20,468 bases of DNA from Priapulus caudatus. Its lineage: Eukaryota; Priapulida; Priapulimorpha; Priapulimorphida; Priapulidae. The notes beneath the pieces are model-generated. The model saw nothing but the letters and a program-made list of their open reading frames with translations. It was not told the DNA's origin and made no database searches. Where the stretch lies: positions 123,808 to 144,275 of the forward strand of contig NW_014577583.1 in the NCBI RefSeq assembly GCF_000485595.1. The letters are read 5' to 3'. Within the stretch, counting starts at the first letter, position 1. The number at the start of each line of letters is the position of its first letter. Below, one piece after another: positions 7,031 to 12,839 of this stretch. Both the position numbers and the translations under genes were made by a program.

Positions 7031-9961
7031 ATATATATATATGCGTGTGTGTGTGTGTGTGTGTGTGGTGTGTGTGTGTGTATGTGTGTGTGTGCGCGCG
7101 CGCGCGCGTGCGTGCGTGCGTGCGTGCGGTGTGTGTGTGCTGCATAGTGAGAGAAAAAGAGAGAGAGAGAGGCAAGAGATGGTGGTAATTGGACGTGGCA
7201 ATTAAAATAATACAGCACAAATAAACCATGGCAGAAATAAAGAATGCCGGTTAAGCGATGTCTGCCAAAACCCACGCGCACTGCGTCGCCATGTCACGCG
7301 CGGGACCTCACAATGTCGTGCTTATTGCTAAAGCAATTACGCGATGCGGTGATGCAGACACTCTGCTGATCAGATTGCTTTTGATCACTTGTCTTTATCT
7401 GTTCGCGGTTCCGTGGTTTGATTTAATCACGCCGAAGCTGTTGGCCACATTAACGACCATTAAGACCAGCGCGGCAAAGGTAAGGCGCGTGAGGCACACG
7501 CCGCAACAGGCTACGATGACAGGCATGTGTATAGCTTGGTAATCACACGTTCATCACAATGCTGCCCGTGGATGTTCTTTCTAACCACTGATCTCTATTA
7601 TACTAACTATAATAATAGTAGTAGTAGTCAGTATAATGGAGATCAGTGCTTCTAACAAAGCACCTCTTACACTGCGCATGCTCTCACTTGCCAGATAGGT
7701 GGCGCTTGCACCGCGTGAGAAGATATTTGGATCCAGATTTTAGTTGTAATGCCGCGAGGAATAAAGTATAAATCATGCCTCCCTAGCAATCAAGAAAGAA
7801 TATCGTTATTAAAGAATACGATGACAAAATATATAAAGAAATTATTATTTTTTAAACGCCTAAGATTCGAACATTAATTACGCTCGTTCGCTATATCTGC
7901 TATGTCTTCTTATGAATTTCGTTCGCACAGCCTTTCAATTTGAACGCGCTATTGGTTTGGCGTATAAAGTCGTTACCACTCATAGTAGTTCGCTGTTGGG
8001 TTAGCGTGTAGTACCTGTCTAGAACGTGATAACGACATATCGGACTAACACGCCGGTAAGGAGGGAATGCAATATCTTGCATGTTGTACGATCGAATAAT
8101 AGGACTATCGATTTACTCACAGTACAGATACGATGATACTTGAATGGGATAACAGGACCGCAGCATCTTGTAAAGTACAGACAGATACCTGGGTGGGAAA
8201 ACGGGACTGTAGCATCGTGTATACGAAACATACATCTGGATGTGCTAGCCGGAACATAGCATCCTGTAAAGTACAGATACCCGGGTGGGGAAAACCGGCC
8301 TGTATATAGCATCCTGTACAGACGCACGAGATTCGAAGTCATTGTGATCGCACTACGGCGAGTCCGTGGCAGCGTGTTGCCGTCGTTGCCCGCGTGGAGT
8401 AGGCGTGCTATCTCTTTCAATGCCGCCTTGACAACCTGCCCACCATCAGCTCGTCGATCAATACGAGCGTGAATAGACAGAATTCACTCGACTGGCCCGC
8501 CTCGCCATCTGGCAGCGAACCGAACAGCGTTGTAGGCGGGCATCGCGCTCATCTATATCCCAATTTAAACTCTATATTTTATTATATATCTAATATTATA
8601 CTTTCTGTTATTAGGCCGACTTCTAGGTGTATGATTCCGATGAATTACACATCGCCATTAGATGGCCATAGACTTAAATCAGATTTACATGGCCATACAC
8701 CCGAGCAACACACGATGTGTGCTGTTTTCGAACGTTTCAGAATGAGATTTCATTATAAACGTACAACTATGTTTTTTCCTACGTACTATTCAACTGAAAA
8801 TTGTAAATTTTGTATAAATACATGCATAATCTAACGCAACTTACAGTCAATTCTAAAATTGAGCCATTTTTCTTCTCTTAATTTGCGTAAAGTGAGAAAC
8901 GCTCTTTATAATAAATGGCTGATAAACATTTCCTTACTGGGAAGACACATATAGTGGCGCCACCGGCGTTGTGAACAAGCGATTGTCGACAGACGCTCAT
9001 GTACAACATCAAAAGATTCGAATAAATGTTGAACCGACCATTCTACATGTAGCATAAATTCTGTGTATTAAAATATTGCGTGAATTTCCTATCATATTTT
9101 AAACATATTTGCGCAATTGGTAATAATCAATTGCGTTATAAAATAGAAAATTGTTATTGATATTCTTTTGGTCACTTGGCGTATACGGAGCTTTGTGTAA
9201 TGCAAAGAGAAGCGGATTATGTATTTTGACAACGATGTATGACAGGTTTAACGTTAGCTCGCGTGATGTGAAATAATTTGTTATATTGATATTAATTATT
9301 ATTAACATTTTTTTAGACACGCGAGGATTGCGGGACCCACAGCAAGTCGAGAATCTACAAGATCAAGCACAGGTTATGCTCGGCCAGCACACACGGACCC
9401 ACCACCCAACACATCCCGCCAGGTGACGCCATCTTATTACGTCACTTCCGTTATAGGACGAGCTTACGCATTTCTTAACGAACAATTTATGCATTTAGGC
9501 ATTTAGCATACGTCCAACAGCACATACTATCGTAACGAGAGCATCACGTTCAAGCCACAGTTTATAACATGCGTGTAGGCCTATGCAGCAGAATATTTTT
9601 CTGAAAGCACAGTTTGTTCCTCCACGCTATGTGCTTTACACAGCCTAGACCAGAAAGGTTCCATCCCAACATTGTAGTCCCGTAATTGGCGATTAGCCAA
9701 CAACGATCTTAACGCTCACACGCGACCATACCGATAGCTAGCCTATTAAATTCAAGGAATGATTCAATCTGCCTGTTGGATGCGTTGCCTCGTCGATGTC
9801 GCGAGCTGTGATGTCGTGTGTCGTTGCTCACAGGTTCGGTCGGCTGTTACTGGTGCTGCCCGCTTTACGGAGTGTGGCCCCGGATCGCATAGAACGCATG
9901 TTCTTCGGTAGAACGATAGGCAACACGCCGATGGAGAAGCTACTGTGTGACATGTTTAAAG
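155..9961 (+). CDS. NR2E3: NR2E3/PNR-type nuclear receptor, 3' part (six exons, LBD complete)
   Basis: The joined exons 155-364, 3023-3207, 5396-5524, 6109-6223, 9317-9422 and 9834-9961 total 873 bases and keep one open frame (entry phase 1, then 1,0,0,1,2,1). The product is the C-terminal part of a nuclear receptor: post-zinc-finger extension, hinge and ligand-binding domain. These proteins are nuclear transcription factors; PNR-group members act in photoreceptor and neuronal differentiation. PNR-like rather than tailless-like features are [67 protein letters not shown] and the terminal [16 protein letters not shown]. The roughly 290 codons match the length expected after the DNA-binding domain of the ~410-residue human protein, so no internal exon seems missing. 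The zinc fingers must lie upstream of the window. Family assignment is strong; the lineage-specific name (NR2E3, Hr51, fax-1 group) is inferred from remembered family sequence. Confidence 0.95.
381..640. repeat. 76-77-bp tandem repeat rich in TTAACCCGAGTTAA
   Basis: The phrase CGTCTACACGGAGT recurs at 381, 457, 534 and (as CATCTACACGGAGT) 610, giving a period of 76-77 bases. Each unit holds three copies of an AACCCGAGTTAA core followed by AGAAACACGCAT. The units are highly similar to each other, so the expansion looks recent. The array starts only 16 bases after the exon donor at 364. Confidence 0.93.
748..806. repeat. Inverted repeat hairpin built from AACCCGGGTT motifs
   Basis: The left arm (748-775) CTTAACCCGGGTTAGCTTAA plus CCCCCTTC pairs with the right arm (781-806) GAAGGGTTAAGCTAACCCGG plus GTTAAG. 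About 26 bp are paired, with two extra C bases on the left and a 5-nt ATCGC loop. It directly continues the related TTAACCCGAG array. Confidence 0.92.
855..864. promoter_or_regulatory. NRF1-type palindrome GCGCATGCGC
   Basis: A perfect GCGCATGCGC palindrome that matches the consensus bound by NRF1. The exact related 10-mer CTGCGCATGC (or its complement) recurs at 2513-2522, 3895-3904 and 7672-7681. Function is inferred from motif only; it could also be part of a dispersed repeat. Confidence 0.35.
915..1240 (+). mobile_element. Dispersed repeat, copy 1 (unclassified)
   Basis: The segment aligns with 18552-18930 in the same orientation. Shared blocks include AGAGAGTTTCGG, TAGTCGGAT(T/C)CCGTTTCA, CACTTGAC, and a TTTCTAGACGTC/TTTTTAGACGTC block. 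Overall divergence is substantial, with many indels. No long open frame or LTR is visible, so a SINE-like or non-autonomous DNA element is most likely. The exact borders are not determined. Confidence 0.75.
1241..2710. other. Intron 1 sequence without recognised features
   Basis: AT-rich unique sequence containing an (ATT)n run at 1926-1952. Two ATTGGCGG motifs occur near 1312 and 1405. The small open frame at 1599-1865 has no recognisable domain and no flanking splice context, so I do not call it a gene. Confidence 0.6.
2711..2919. repeat. CA/CACG-rich low-complexity block
   Basis: Imperfect alternation of CACA, CGCA and GCAC units broken by GTATGTACGCATA islands. It is purine-pyrimidine alternating over long runs. 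The open frames across it on both strands (poly His/Thr or Cys/Val) are artefacts of the repeat. Confidence 0.95.
3023..3207 (+). CDS. NR2E3: NR2E3-like exon: hinge end and LBD helices 1-3
   Basis: The acceptor is CGTTTTGGCAG ending at 3022 and the donor is GATCAG|GTATAG at 3207/3208. The 185 bases enter in phase 1 and leave in phase 0. An acidic, His/Ala-rich linker comes first (about 35 residues). The start of the ligand-binding domain follows: [20 protein letters not shown] and then FSSLPFRDQ, the first half of the nuclear-receptor LBD signature that continues in the next exon. The intron before it (365-3022) contains the TTAACCCGAG array, a dispersed repeat copy and a CA/CG-rich block. 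Confidence 0.95.
4143..4288. repeat. (TTAA)n, (CG)n and (TG)n compound microsatellite
   Basis: TTAA units run at about 4152-4168, a pure CG run spans 4204-4222, and a pure TG run spans about 4226-4288. The contiguous CG plus TG alternation is a classic Z-DNA-prone sequence. It lies in intron 2. Confidence 0.97.
4339..4352 (-). promoter_or_regulatory. CTCF-like core motif
   Basis: The minus strand reads CGAGTAGGTGGCGC, matching the CTCF core consensus CCASYAGRKGGCRS at 13 of 14 positions. It sits between the TG microsatellite and the TAATC-rich segment of intron 2. One match in a 20-kb window can arise by chance. Confidence 0.3.
4422..4450. repeat. (TCG)n trinucleotide run
   Basis: About ten TCG units in intron 2. 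The Val run in the overlapping small open frame comes from this repeat and is not evidence of coding. Confidence 0.97.
4490..5040. promoter_or_regulatory. Candidate intronic enhancer rich in TAATC/GATTA cores
   Basis: This repeat-free part of intron 2 has TAATC or GATTA cores at about 4494, 4541, 4581, 4702, 4718, 4742 and 5000, a TAGCTAATTAAG stretch near 4976, and a perfect CRE TGACGTCA at 4891-4898. TAATC(C/T) is the core bound by K50 (Otx/Crx-class) homeodomains, which control PNR genes in vertebrate photoreceptors. About one such core would be expected by chance in this length. Enhancer function is inference. Confidence 0.35.
5220..5350. repeat. (TG)n and (TGCG)n compound microsatellite
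   Basis: A TG run spans about 5220-5255, a TATATATG interruption follows, then a TGCG run covers 5271-5310, with decayed units to 5350. It ends about 45 bases before the acceptor at 5395. Confidence 0.97.
5396..5524 (+). CDS. NR2E3: NR2E3-like exon: LBD helices 4-6
   Basis: The acceptor is TTTATTTTACAG ending at 5395 and the donor is ACAGCG|GTAAGT at 5524/5525. It encodes exactly 43 codons in phase 0-0. It begins [20 protein letters not shown], the second half of the LBD signature (co-regulator groove lysine/glutamate region), followed by MPMESSSLF as in the PNR subgroup. The last 14 residues ([12 protein letters not shown] part) are the variable loop, which in vertebrate PNR is also low-complexity Ala/Gly. 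It lies 48 bases after a long TG/TGCG microsatellite. Confidence 0.96.
5525..6108 (+). other. Intron 3, no internal feature recognised
   Basis: The 584-base intron lies between donor GTAAGT and acceptor TTTACAG. It includes TATCTTATTTATCTATCTTA near 5732. The open frames at 5759-5983 and 5766-5957 overlap each other on opposite strands and show no family resemblance, so they are treated as chance. Confidence 0.8.
6109..6223 (+). CDS. NR2E3: NR2E3-like exon: LBD helices 7-8
   Basis: The acceptor is TTCGTTTACAG ending at 6108, after a good pyrimidine tract, and the donor is AAACCAG|GTAAAAC at 6223/6224. It holds 38 codons plus one base (phase 0 to 1). It reads [20 protein letters not shown] and then [15 protein letters not shown], matching the NR2E helix 7-8 block where EFAC(L/M)K is diagnostic. 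The split codon completes to Asp with the next exon, where human NR2E3 has Glu. It is followed 60 bases later by a long GA tract. Confidence 0.96.
6288..6361. repeat. (GA)n homopurine tract, first
   Basis: About 31 GA units followed by GGGAGAGAGAAGGGGG. The strand is pure purine and can form triplex (H-DNA). It is in intron 4, about 65 bases after the donor. Confidence 0.97.
6487..6550. repeat. (GA)n homopurine tract, second
   Basis: About 29 GA units ending in AGAGAAAGAG. It is separated from the first GA tract by 125 bases of unique sequence and is directly followed by the first copy of a local duplication. Confidence 0.97.
6541..6995 (+). repeat. Local duplicated segment (copies about 6541-6632 and 6881-6995)
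   Basis: Both copies share AGAGAAAGAG, CCAGAGAAGTAGGGA, a TATCCCT block, TCTCACTCG, and an AT-rich end. In each, GTAGGGA or GGGATAT faces ATATCCC as an inverted pair; the second copy has about 30 extra bases between them. A TA microsatellite (6819-6866) lies between the copies. Confidence 0.8.
6819..6866. repeat. (TA)n microsatellite in intron 4
   Basis: Near-pure TA alternation with small AA/TT interruptions. Confidence 0.96.
6997..7139. repeat. (TA)n(TG)n(CG)n(TGCG)n compound microsatellite
   Basis: TA covers about 7000-7042, TG 7043-7090, a CG run about 7093-7109, then TGCG units to about 7130. The strict purine-pyrimidine alternation changes composition along its length. A short GA run follows at about 7147-7170. 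Confidence 0.97.
7140..8120. other. Intron 4 middle: mostly unique sequence
   Basis: No exon fits the phase-1 gap between 6223 and 9317 here. The open frame at 7258-7542 lacks any recognisable domain. A 19-bp inverted repeat (7586-7648) and an NRF1-type 10-mer (7672-7681) are the only notable structures, reported separately. Confidence 0.6.
7586..7648. repeat. 19-bp inverted repeat with 25-nt spacer
   Basis: The left arm CACTGATCTCTATTATACT (7586-7604) pairs with AGTATAATGGAGATCAGTG (7630-7648), with one T/G mismatch. The spacer is AT-rich with a TAG run. It could be the core of a small palindromic element; target-site duplications are not evident. Confidence 0.9.
8122..8321 (+). repeat. About 50-bp tandem repeat, roughly four diverged copies
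   Basis: Units begin GTACAGATAC or similar at 8122, 8175, about 8223 and 8271, and contain GGGTGGGAAAACGGGACTGT and AGCATCCTGTAAA variants. The copies are clearly diverged, so the array is old. It lies in intron 4. Confidence 0.85.
8330..9316. other. Intron 4, 3' part
   Basis: Unique AT-rich sequence. A palindromic GTGGCGCCAC occurs near 8954. The open frame 8469-8834 starts Ser/Pro-rich but has no match I recognise and no splice context in the receptor phase. The last 20 bases are the T-rich tract of the acceptor at 9316. Confidence 0.6.
9317..9422 (+). CDS. NR2E3: NR2E3-like exon: LBD helices 8-9
   Basis: The acceptor is ATTTTTTTAG ending at 9316 and the donor is GCCAG|GTGACG at 9422/9423. 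The exon has 106 bases, phase 1 to 2. The protein reads [20 protein letters not shown] and then [15 protein letters not shown], directly alignable to the [20 protein letters not shown] stretch of human NR2E3. Too short to stand out as an open frame, it is recognised only by homology and phase. The preceding 3.1-kb intron (6224-9316) is the longest here. Confidence 0.96.
9428..9450. promoter_or_regulatory. YY1-CRE-ETS motif group inside intron 5
   Basis: Within 23 bases are GCCATCTT (YY1-like, 9428-9435), TTACGTCA (CRE-like, 9437-9444) and ACTTCCG (ETS site on the minus strand, 9444-9450). The group begins five bases after the donor GT at 9423. Such groups are typical of TATA-less promoters. 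Activity here is inference. Confidence 0.35.
9834..9961 (+). CDS. NR2E3: NR2E3-like exon: LBD helices 10-12 with AF-2
   Basis: The acceptor is GTTGCTCACAG ending at 9833 and the donor is TTTAAAG|GTAAGC at 9961/9962. It reads [20 protein letters not shown] (helix 10/11 dimer surface), then [16 protein letters not shown] and LLCDMFK, the helix 12/AF-2 segment that ends vertebrate NR2E3 at MFKN. Here no stop follows MFK. The frame instead runs through the donor into the downstream TG repeat, so a short terminal exon must complete the split codon. Read-through without splicing would give a poly-Cys/Val tail, which is unlikely to be real. Confidence 0.95.
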
Positions 9962-10102
9962 GTAAGCGTACTTGCACGGAGATATTGCACAAACGCATCT
10001 TGGTCGGCCTAATTCGGCTGATCCGAAGAATTGTTCAGTATGGTCGGTCAGTGCGACTCTCTCAGTTGATCGATACAATTTACTTATATGACTATTTACA
10101 GC

Positions 10103-10120
10103 CATATATATATATACATA

Positions 10121-10202
<82 letters not shown>

Positions 10203-10287
10203 TGTGTAGGGCCTATGTGTATGTGTGCGTTCGTGCGTGCGTGCGTGTGTGTGTGAGTGCGCGCGTGTGTGTGTGCGTGCGTGCGCG
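10103..10287. repeat. (TA)n(TG)n(TGCG)n compound microsatellite
   Basis: A short TA run, then a TG run from about 10121 to 10196, then mixed TGCG, GTGC and GCGC units. It sits in the last intron and abuts the GC-rich segment beside the gap. Confidence 0.97.
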
Positions 10288-10458
10288 TCATGCACCTTGC
10301 GGAAGCAGATGAAGCCGTTGTCGCTGACGATCATGGACGTCGGCCGCGACGCCTTCTCACGCGACGACCGCGACGACCGCGACGACCGCGATTTCTCCGA
10401 CGCGTCCGACGTCGGCCGCAGCGCGCGCGCCGGCGTGCTGCCACCAGGGGCGCCTCCA
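10288..10458. other. GC-rich segment open on both strands, beside the gap
   Basis: About 170 bases of non-microsatellite, very GC-rich sequence with three tandem CGACGACCG units. The minus strand reads a Ser/Arg-rich stretch (KSRSSRSSRSSREKAS) then MIVSDNGFICFRK followed by GTGCAT, a possible donor. The plus strand is also open: QMKPLSLTIMDVGRDAFS then DDRDDRDDRD. Third codon positions are nearly all G/C in both readings. I do not recognise the protein. It may be an exon of an opposite-strand gene or a misplaced assembly fragment. Confidence 0.35.
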
Positions 10459-10468
10459 NNNNNNNNNN
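10459..10468. other. Assembly gap (10 N)
   Basis: Ten unresolved bases between the GC-rich segment and a TG/CG microsatellite. The round size suggests a placeholder, so true missing length is unknown. Confidence 0.99.
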
Positions 10469-10507
10469 GTCGTGTGCGTGTGCGTGTGTGTGTGCGCGCG
10501 CGCGTGC

Positions 10508-10547
<40 letters not shown>

Positions 10548-10612
10548 ATGTGTGTGTGCGGCGCGTGCGTGTTTGTGTACGTGCGTGCGTGCGCGCGTGC
10601 GTGTCTGTAAAC

Positions 10613-10613
<1 letters not shown>
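10469..10613. repeat. (GT)n/(GC)n low-complexity block after the gap
   Basis: Alternating GTGC, GCGC and TG units throughout. The Cys/Val/Arg open frames crossing it are repeat artefacts. Confidence 0.95.
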
Positions 10614-10644
<31 letters not shown>

Positions 10645-10671
10645 GTGTACAGACACACGCACGCACGCACG
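10584..10671. repeat. Palindrome with (TA)15 core
   Basis: GTGCGTGTCTGTAAACG (ending 10613) faces CGTGTACAGACACACGCAC (from 10644) across a pure TA run at 10614-10643. The arms extend outward through TGCG/CGCA repeats. The whole unit can fold as a cruciform, and a further short TA run lies at about 10676-10688. Confidence 0.85.
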
Positions 10672-10766
10672 AATGTATATATATATATCATGTTTACCTA
10701 ACACTGAATTATTGTTGAGGTGCAGGAAATTACATAATTCTCTATTTTATTCTTATATTACTGCAG

Positions 10767-10774
10767 CCAATTGA
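10767..10774 (+). CDS. NR2E3: Candidate terminal exon of the NR2E3-like gene (Ala-Asn-stop)
   Basis: A pyrimidine/AT-rich tract ending ATTACTGCAG at 10766 is a good acceptor. Joined to the phase-1 donor at 9961 it gives G|CC AAT TGA, so the protein would end MFK-Ala-Asn. Human NR2E3 ends MFK-Asn, so length and last residue fit. The coding part is only eight bases, so chance cannot be excluded; other downstream AG sites also give short tails. The intron would be 9962-10766 and would contain the assembly gap. Confidence 0.4.
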
Positions 10775-11440
10775 CGTGTTGGAATGTTATTTACATGTAA
10801 ACGTGAGTAGGTTGCATGTTGTTTTCACAACTGTTGTTCGAAATATATCACGTTCTAAAAAACCACATATCTACTTGGACGTAACCCTAAAGCATATTGA
10901 TAAATAGCACGTGTCCGCTATTCTACTATTTATTTTCTCGTGAAAAATTTACATTTTTTGCTTTTTGAGAAGGCATGAACACGTAACGATGTTTTACATT
11001 ACCGATGTTTATGGTTTCTTTCCGATGTTTCTCTGTGTTGTTTTAACTATGTCTAATATATTTAAAGAGGTTTACCCACGGTAAATTGACATTCAATATA
11101 AAAATCTAAAATTGGGGCCCCATCAGAATTCACTCGCTGTTTCATCTACGCGAGTCGAAATGACATCACACCGGGCGTCAAAAGCTTTCATGGATTAAAT
11201 AATGCATGGACAGCGATAAATGAAGTGCTAGCCATCGCAATCTTCTTATCGGGGCTCCATCTTAGAATCTTCTTCACTTTTATTTTGTACTTCTGACGAT
11301 AATATCGCAGCTGCCTATTTGTAAGCTGTTGATGCGCATTTTTGTGAGGTATTGATCGTGTTTAGGAAATAAGCGGCAGGTTTTTTTAATAACAACATTT
11401 AACAGTTTAGACAACGCGGTTGTACAGTACTAACTAATTC
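10775..11440. other. Region downstream of the receptor coding sequence
   Basis: AT-rich unique sequence, possibly 3' UTR if the terminal exon at 10767 is right. No open frame or RNA gene is recognised. Confidence 0.5.
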
Positions 11441-11798
11441 TGTGCGCGATGTACGCGCTTTGTATATACGCGCAAACGCGTTGTGCATATACGCCGTACA
11501 CGCGTAAACGCCCCGCACACAAGCTGTGCGCGCAGCGTGCACGTGTCGTACACGCGCCGTACACGCTCCGTGCACTCGTTCTACACGCACCTTACACGCG
11601 CCGTACACGGACTGCGCACGCGTCGTACATGCACGCACCGTCCCCGTAACATCCCCGCGCGGTACGTGCGTACACGCACCGTAACCGCGCGGCGTGCACG
11701 CGCCGTGCACGCGCCGTGCGCGCGGCGTGCACGCACATTACACACGGCGTAAACGCGGCGTGCACGCACCGTACACGCGGCGTACACGCACCGTATAT
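11441..11798. repeat. CpG-dense minisatellite, 11-12-bp unit
   Basis: Imperfect units close to GTACACGCGCC and GCGTGCACGCACC run through the segment. CpG density is very high while the flanks are AT-rich. All six-frame open reading across it is Thr/Arg/His/Val-rich repeat translation rather than a gene. Confidence 0.9.
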
Positions 11799-11799
11799 G

Positions 11800-12690
11800 T
11801 AAAAGACCGTCTATCGTCGATAGCAGCCGGCCAGTCGCGTCTCTCCAGGGGTTAAAATGAAACGTCCCTAGCGTCAGAAGAATCAATAGTAACGCGTGAT
11901 CGCCGATTTCTCGTCTGCGCGTCTCTTACGGCTAGAGACATCGGTTTCGATCGCGAATCACCGGCTGTGTAGTTACTATAGTTACGACAGTAACGACGCG
12001 TACGAGATATCGGTCGTTTTTCACCCAAAAAAATCGACGCGCCCGTTTTCCACTTTGTCAGTCGTAACTGTGTTACGTTGGCCTCCCGATGCAAGCAATC
12101 ATGGCCGTTTGATGCTATCACACCCGTACGATGAGCTAAGTAATGGAATATGCGCCCTGGGGTTGCTGTACTCCGGTGGGGATAAAAATGCAGTGTATTC
12201 CAGCAATGGCAGATATACACATTGATTGTACAATATCAAACCCGAGTGTCTCAGAAATTTAGGAAAATGACCAGACGTGTCAAACGGTTAATTTCGGTTT
12301 AAGATTTTGTTGATCGTGCATTTGTTGCAGTGAAGTGATAGATAATGGTTTGCGGTCGGCTTTGGAATAATAGTAACATGTTTATAAATAATCGAGCCGT
12401 GTAAGAAGGTCTAGTAGGCTTGGTACACTAGGATGCTGGAGAAAAAGAACAGTCATATATTGATATTACAGATTATATTGATAGAAAGTTACCGGTTATG
12501 AGTATAATTGATAAGAACTCATGTTTAACAATTAAGGTCTTATACATCGTTACATGTTGTTACACATCGCAGTTTACTTGCAAGTATTGCAAAGTATCGT
12601 CTCACTGTACACGTGTTATCAATGTTTCAAAATAAATGTTTTCATGGTCTTTTTAACCATCTGTTGTACTTTGACTCGCACATATATCTA
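11800..12690. other. Unique sequence, no gene recognised
   Basis: Overlapping opposite-strand open frames at 11852-12220 and 11896-12225 show no known motif and no splice signals that tie them to a gene. The remainder is AT-rich with a poly(A) signal candidate near its end. Confidence 0.5.
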
Positions 12691-12839
12691 GTTCACGTGA
12701 CGTCATGCGTGTCGTCATCTTGTGAGTCGTCTGCCAGTCACGCCCGCACGACGTTTCTAAACTCGTTACTAGTTCATTAGTAACGAATTTGATCACGATG
12801 TAAAAACTATATGCAGCGATAATAATTAAACATAATAAA
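12631..12839 (+). promoter_or_regulatory. Candidate poly(A) signals downstream of the receptor gene
   Basis: AATAAA occurs at 12631-12636, followed by a T/G-rich stretch (GTTTTCATGGTCTTTTT), and again at 12834-12839. I see no exact AATAAA between 10775 and 12630. If the last exon starts at 10767, the first signal would give a 3' UTR of about 1.9 kb. That UTR would then contain the CpG-dense minisatellite at 11441-11798, which is unusual, so use of these signals is uncertain. Confidence 0.25.
12694..12705. promoter_or_regulatory. Overlapping E-box CACGTG and CRE TGACGTCA
   Basis: CACGTG (12694-12699) and TGACGTCA (12698-12705) overlap by two bases. Both are perfect palindromic consensus sites (bHLH-Zip and ATF/CREB). 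A CGTCATCTTG segment follows. This is promoter-like, but no transcript start or first exon is identified. Confidence 0.4.

Noticed and set aside
7258-7542. 94-codon frame as a missing receptor exon
   Set aside because: Exons at 6109-6223 and 9317-9422 join directly in phase with continuous family homology, so no exon is needed between them.
7860-9020. tRNA-like GATTCGAA motifs at about 7864, 8328 and 9013
   Set aside because: No A box, acceptor stem or cloverleaf could be formed around them.
9796-10209. 137-codon frame with a Cys/Val tail as the true receptor C-terminus
   Set aside because: The frame crosses a consensus donor at 9961 and ends in TG-repeat translation; the family ends directly after MFK.
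10088-10704. Cys/Val/Arg and His/Thr-rich frames on both strands
   Set aside because: They translate TG/CA microsatellites and cross an N gap.
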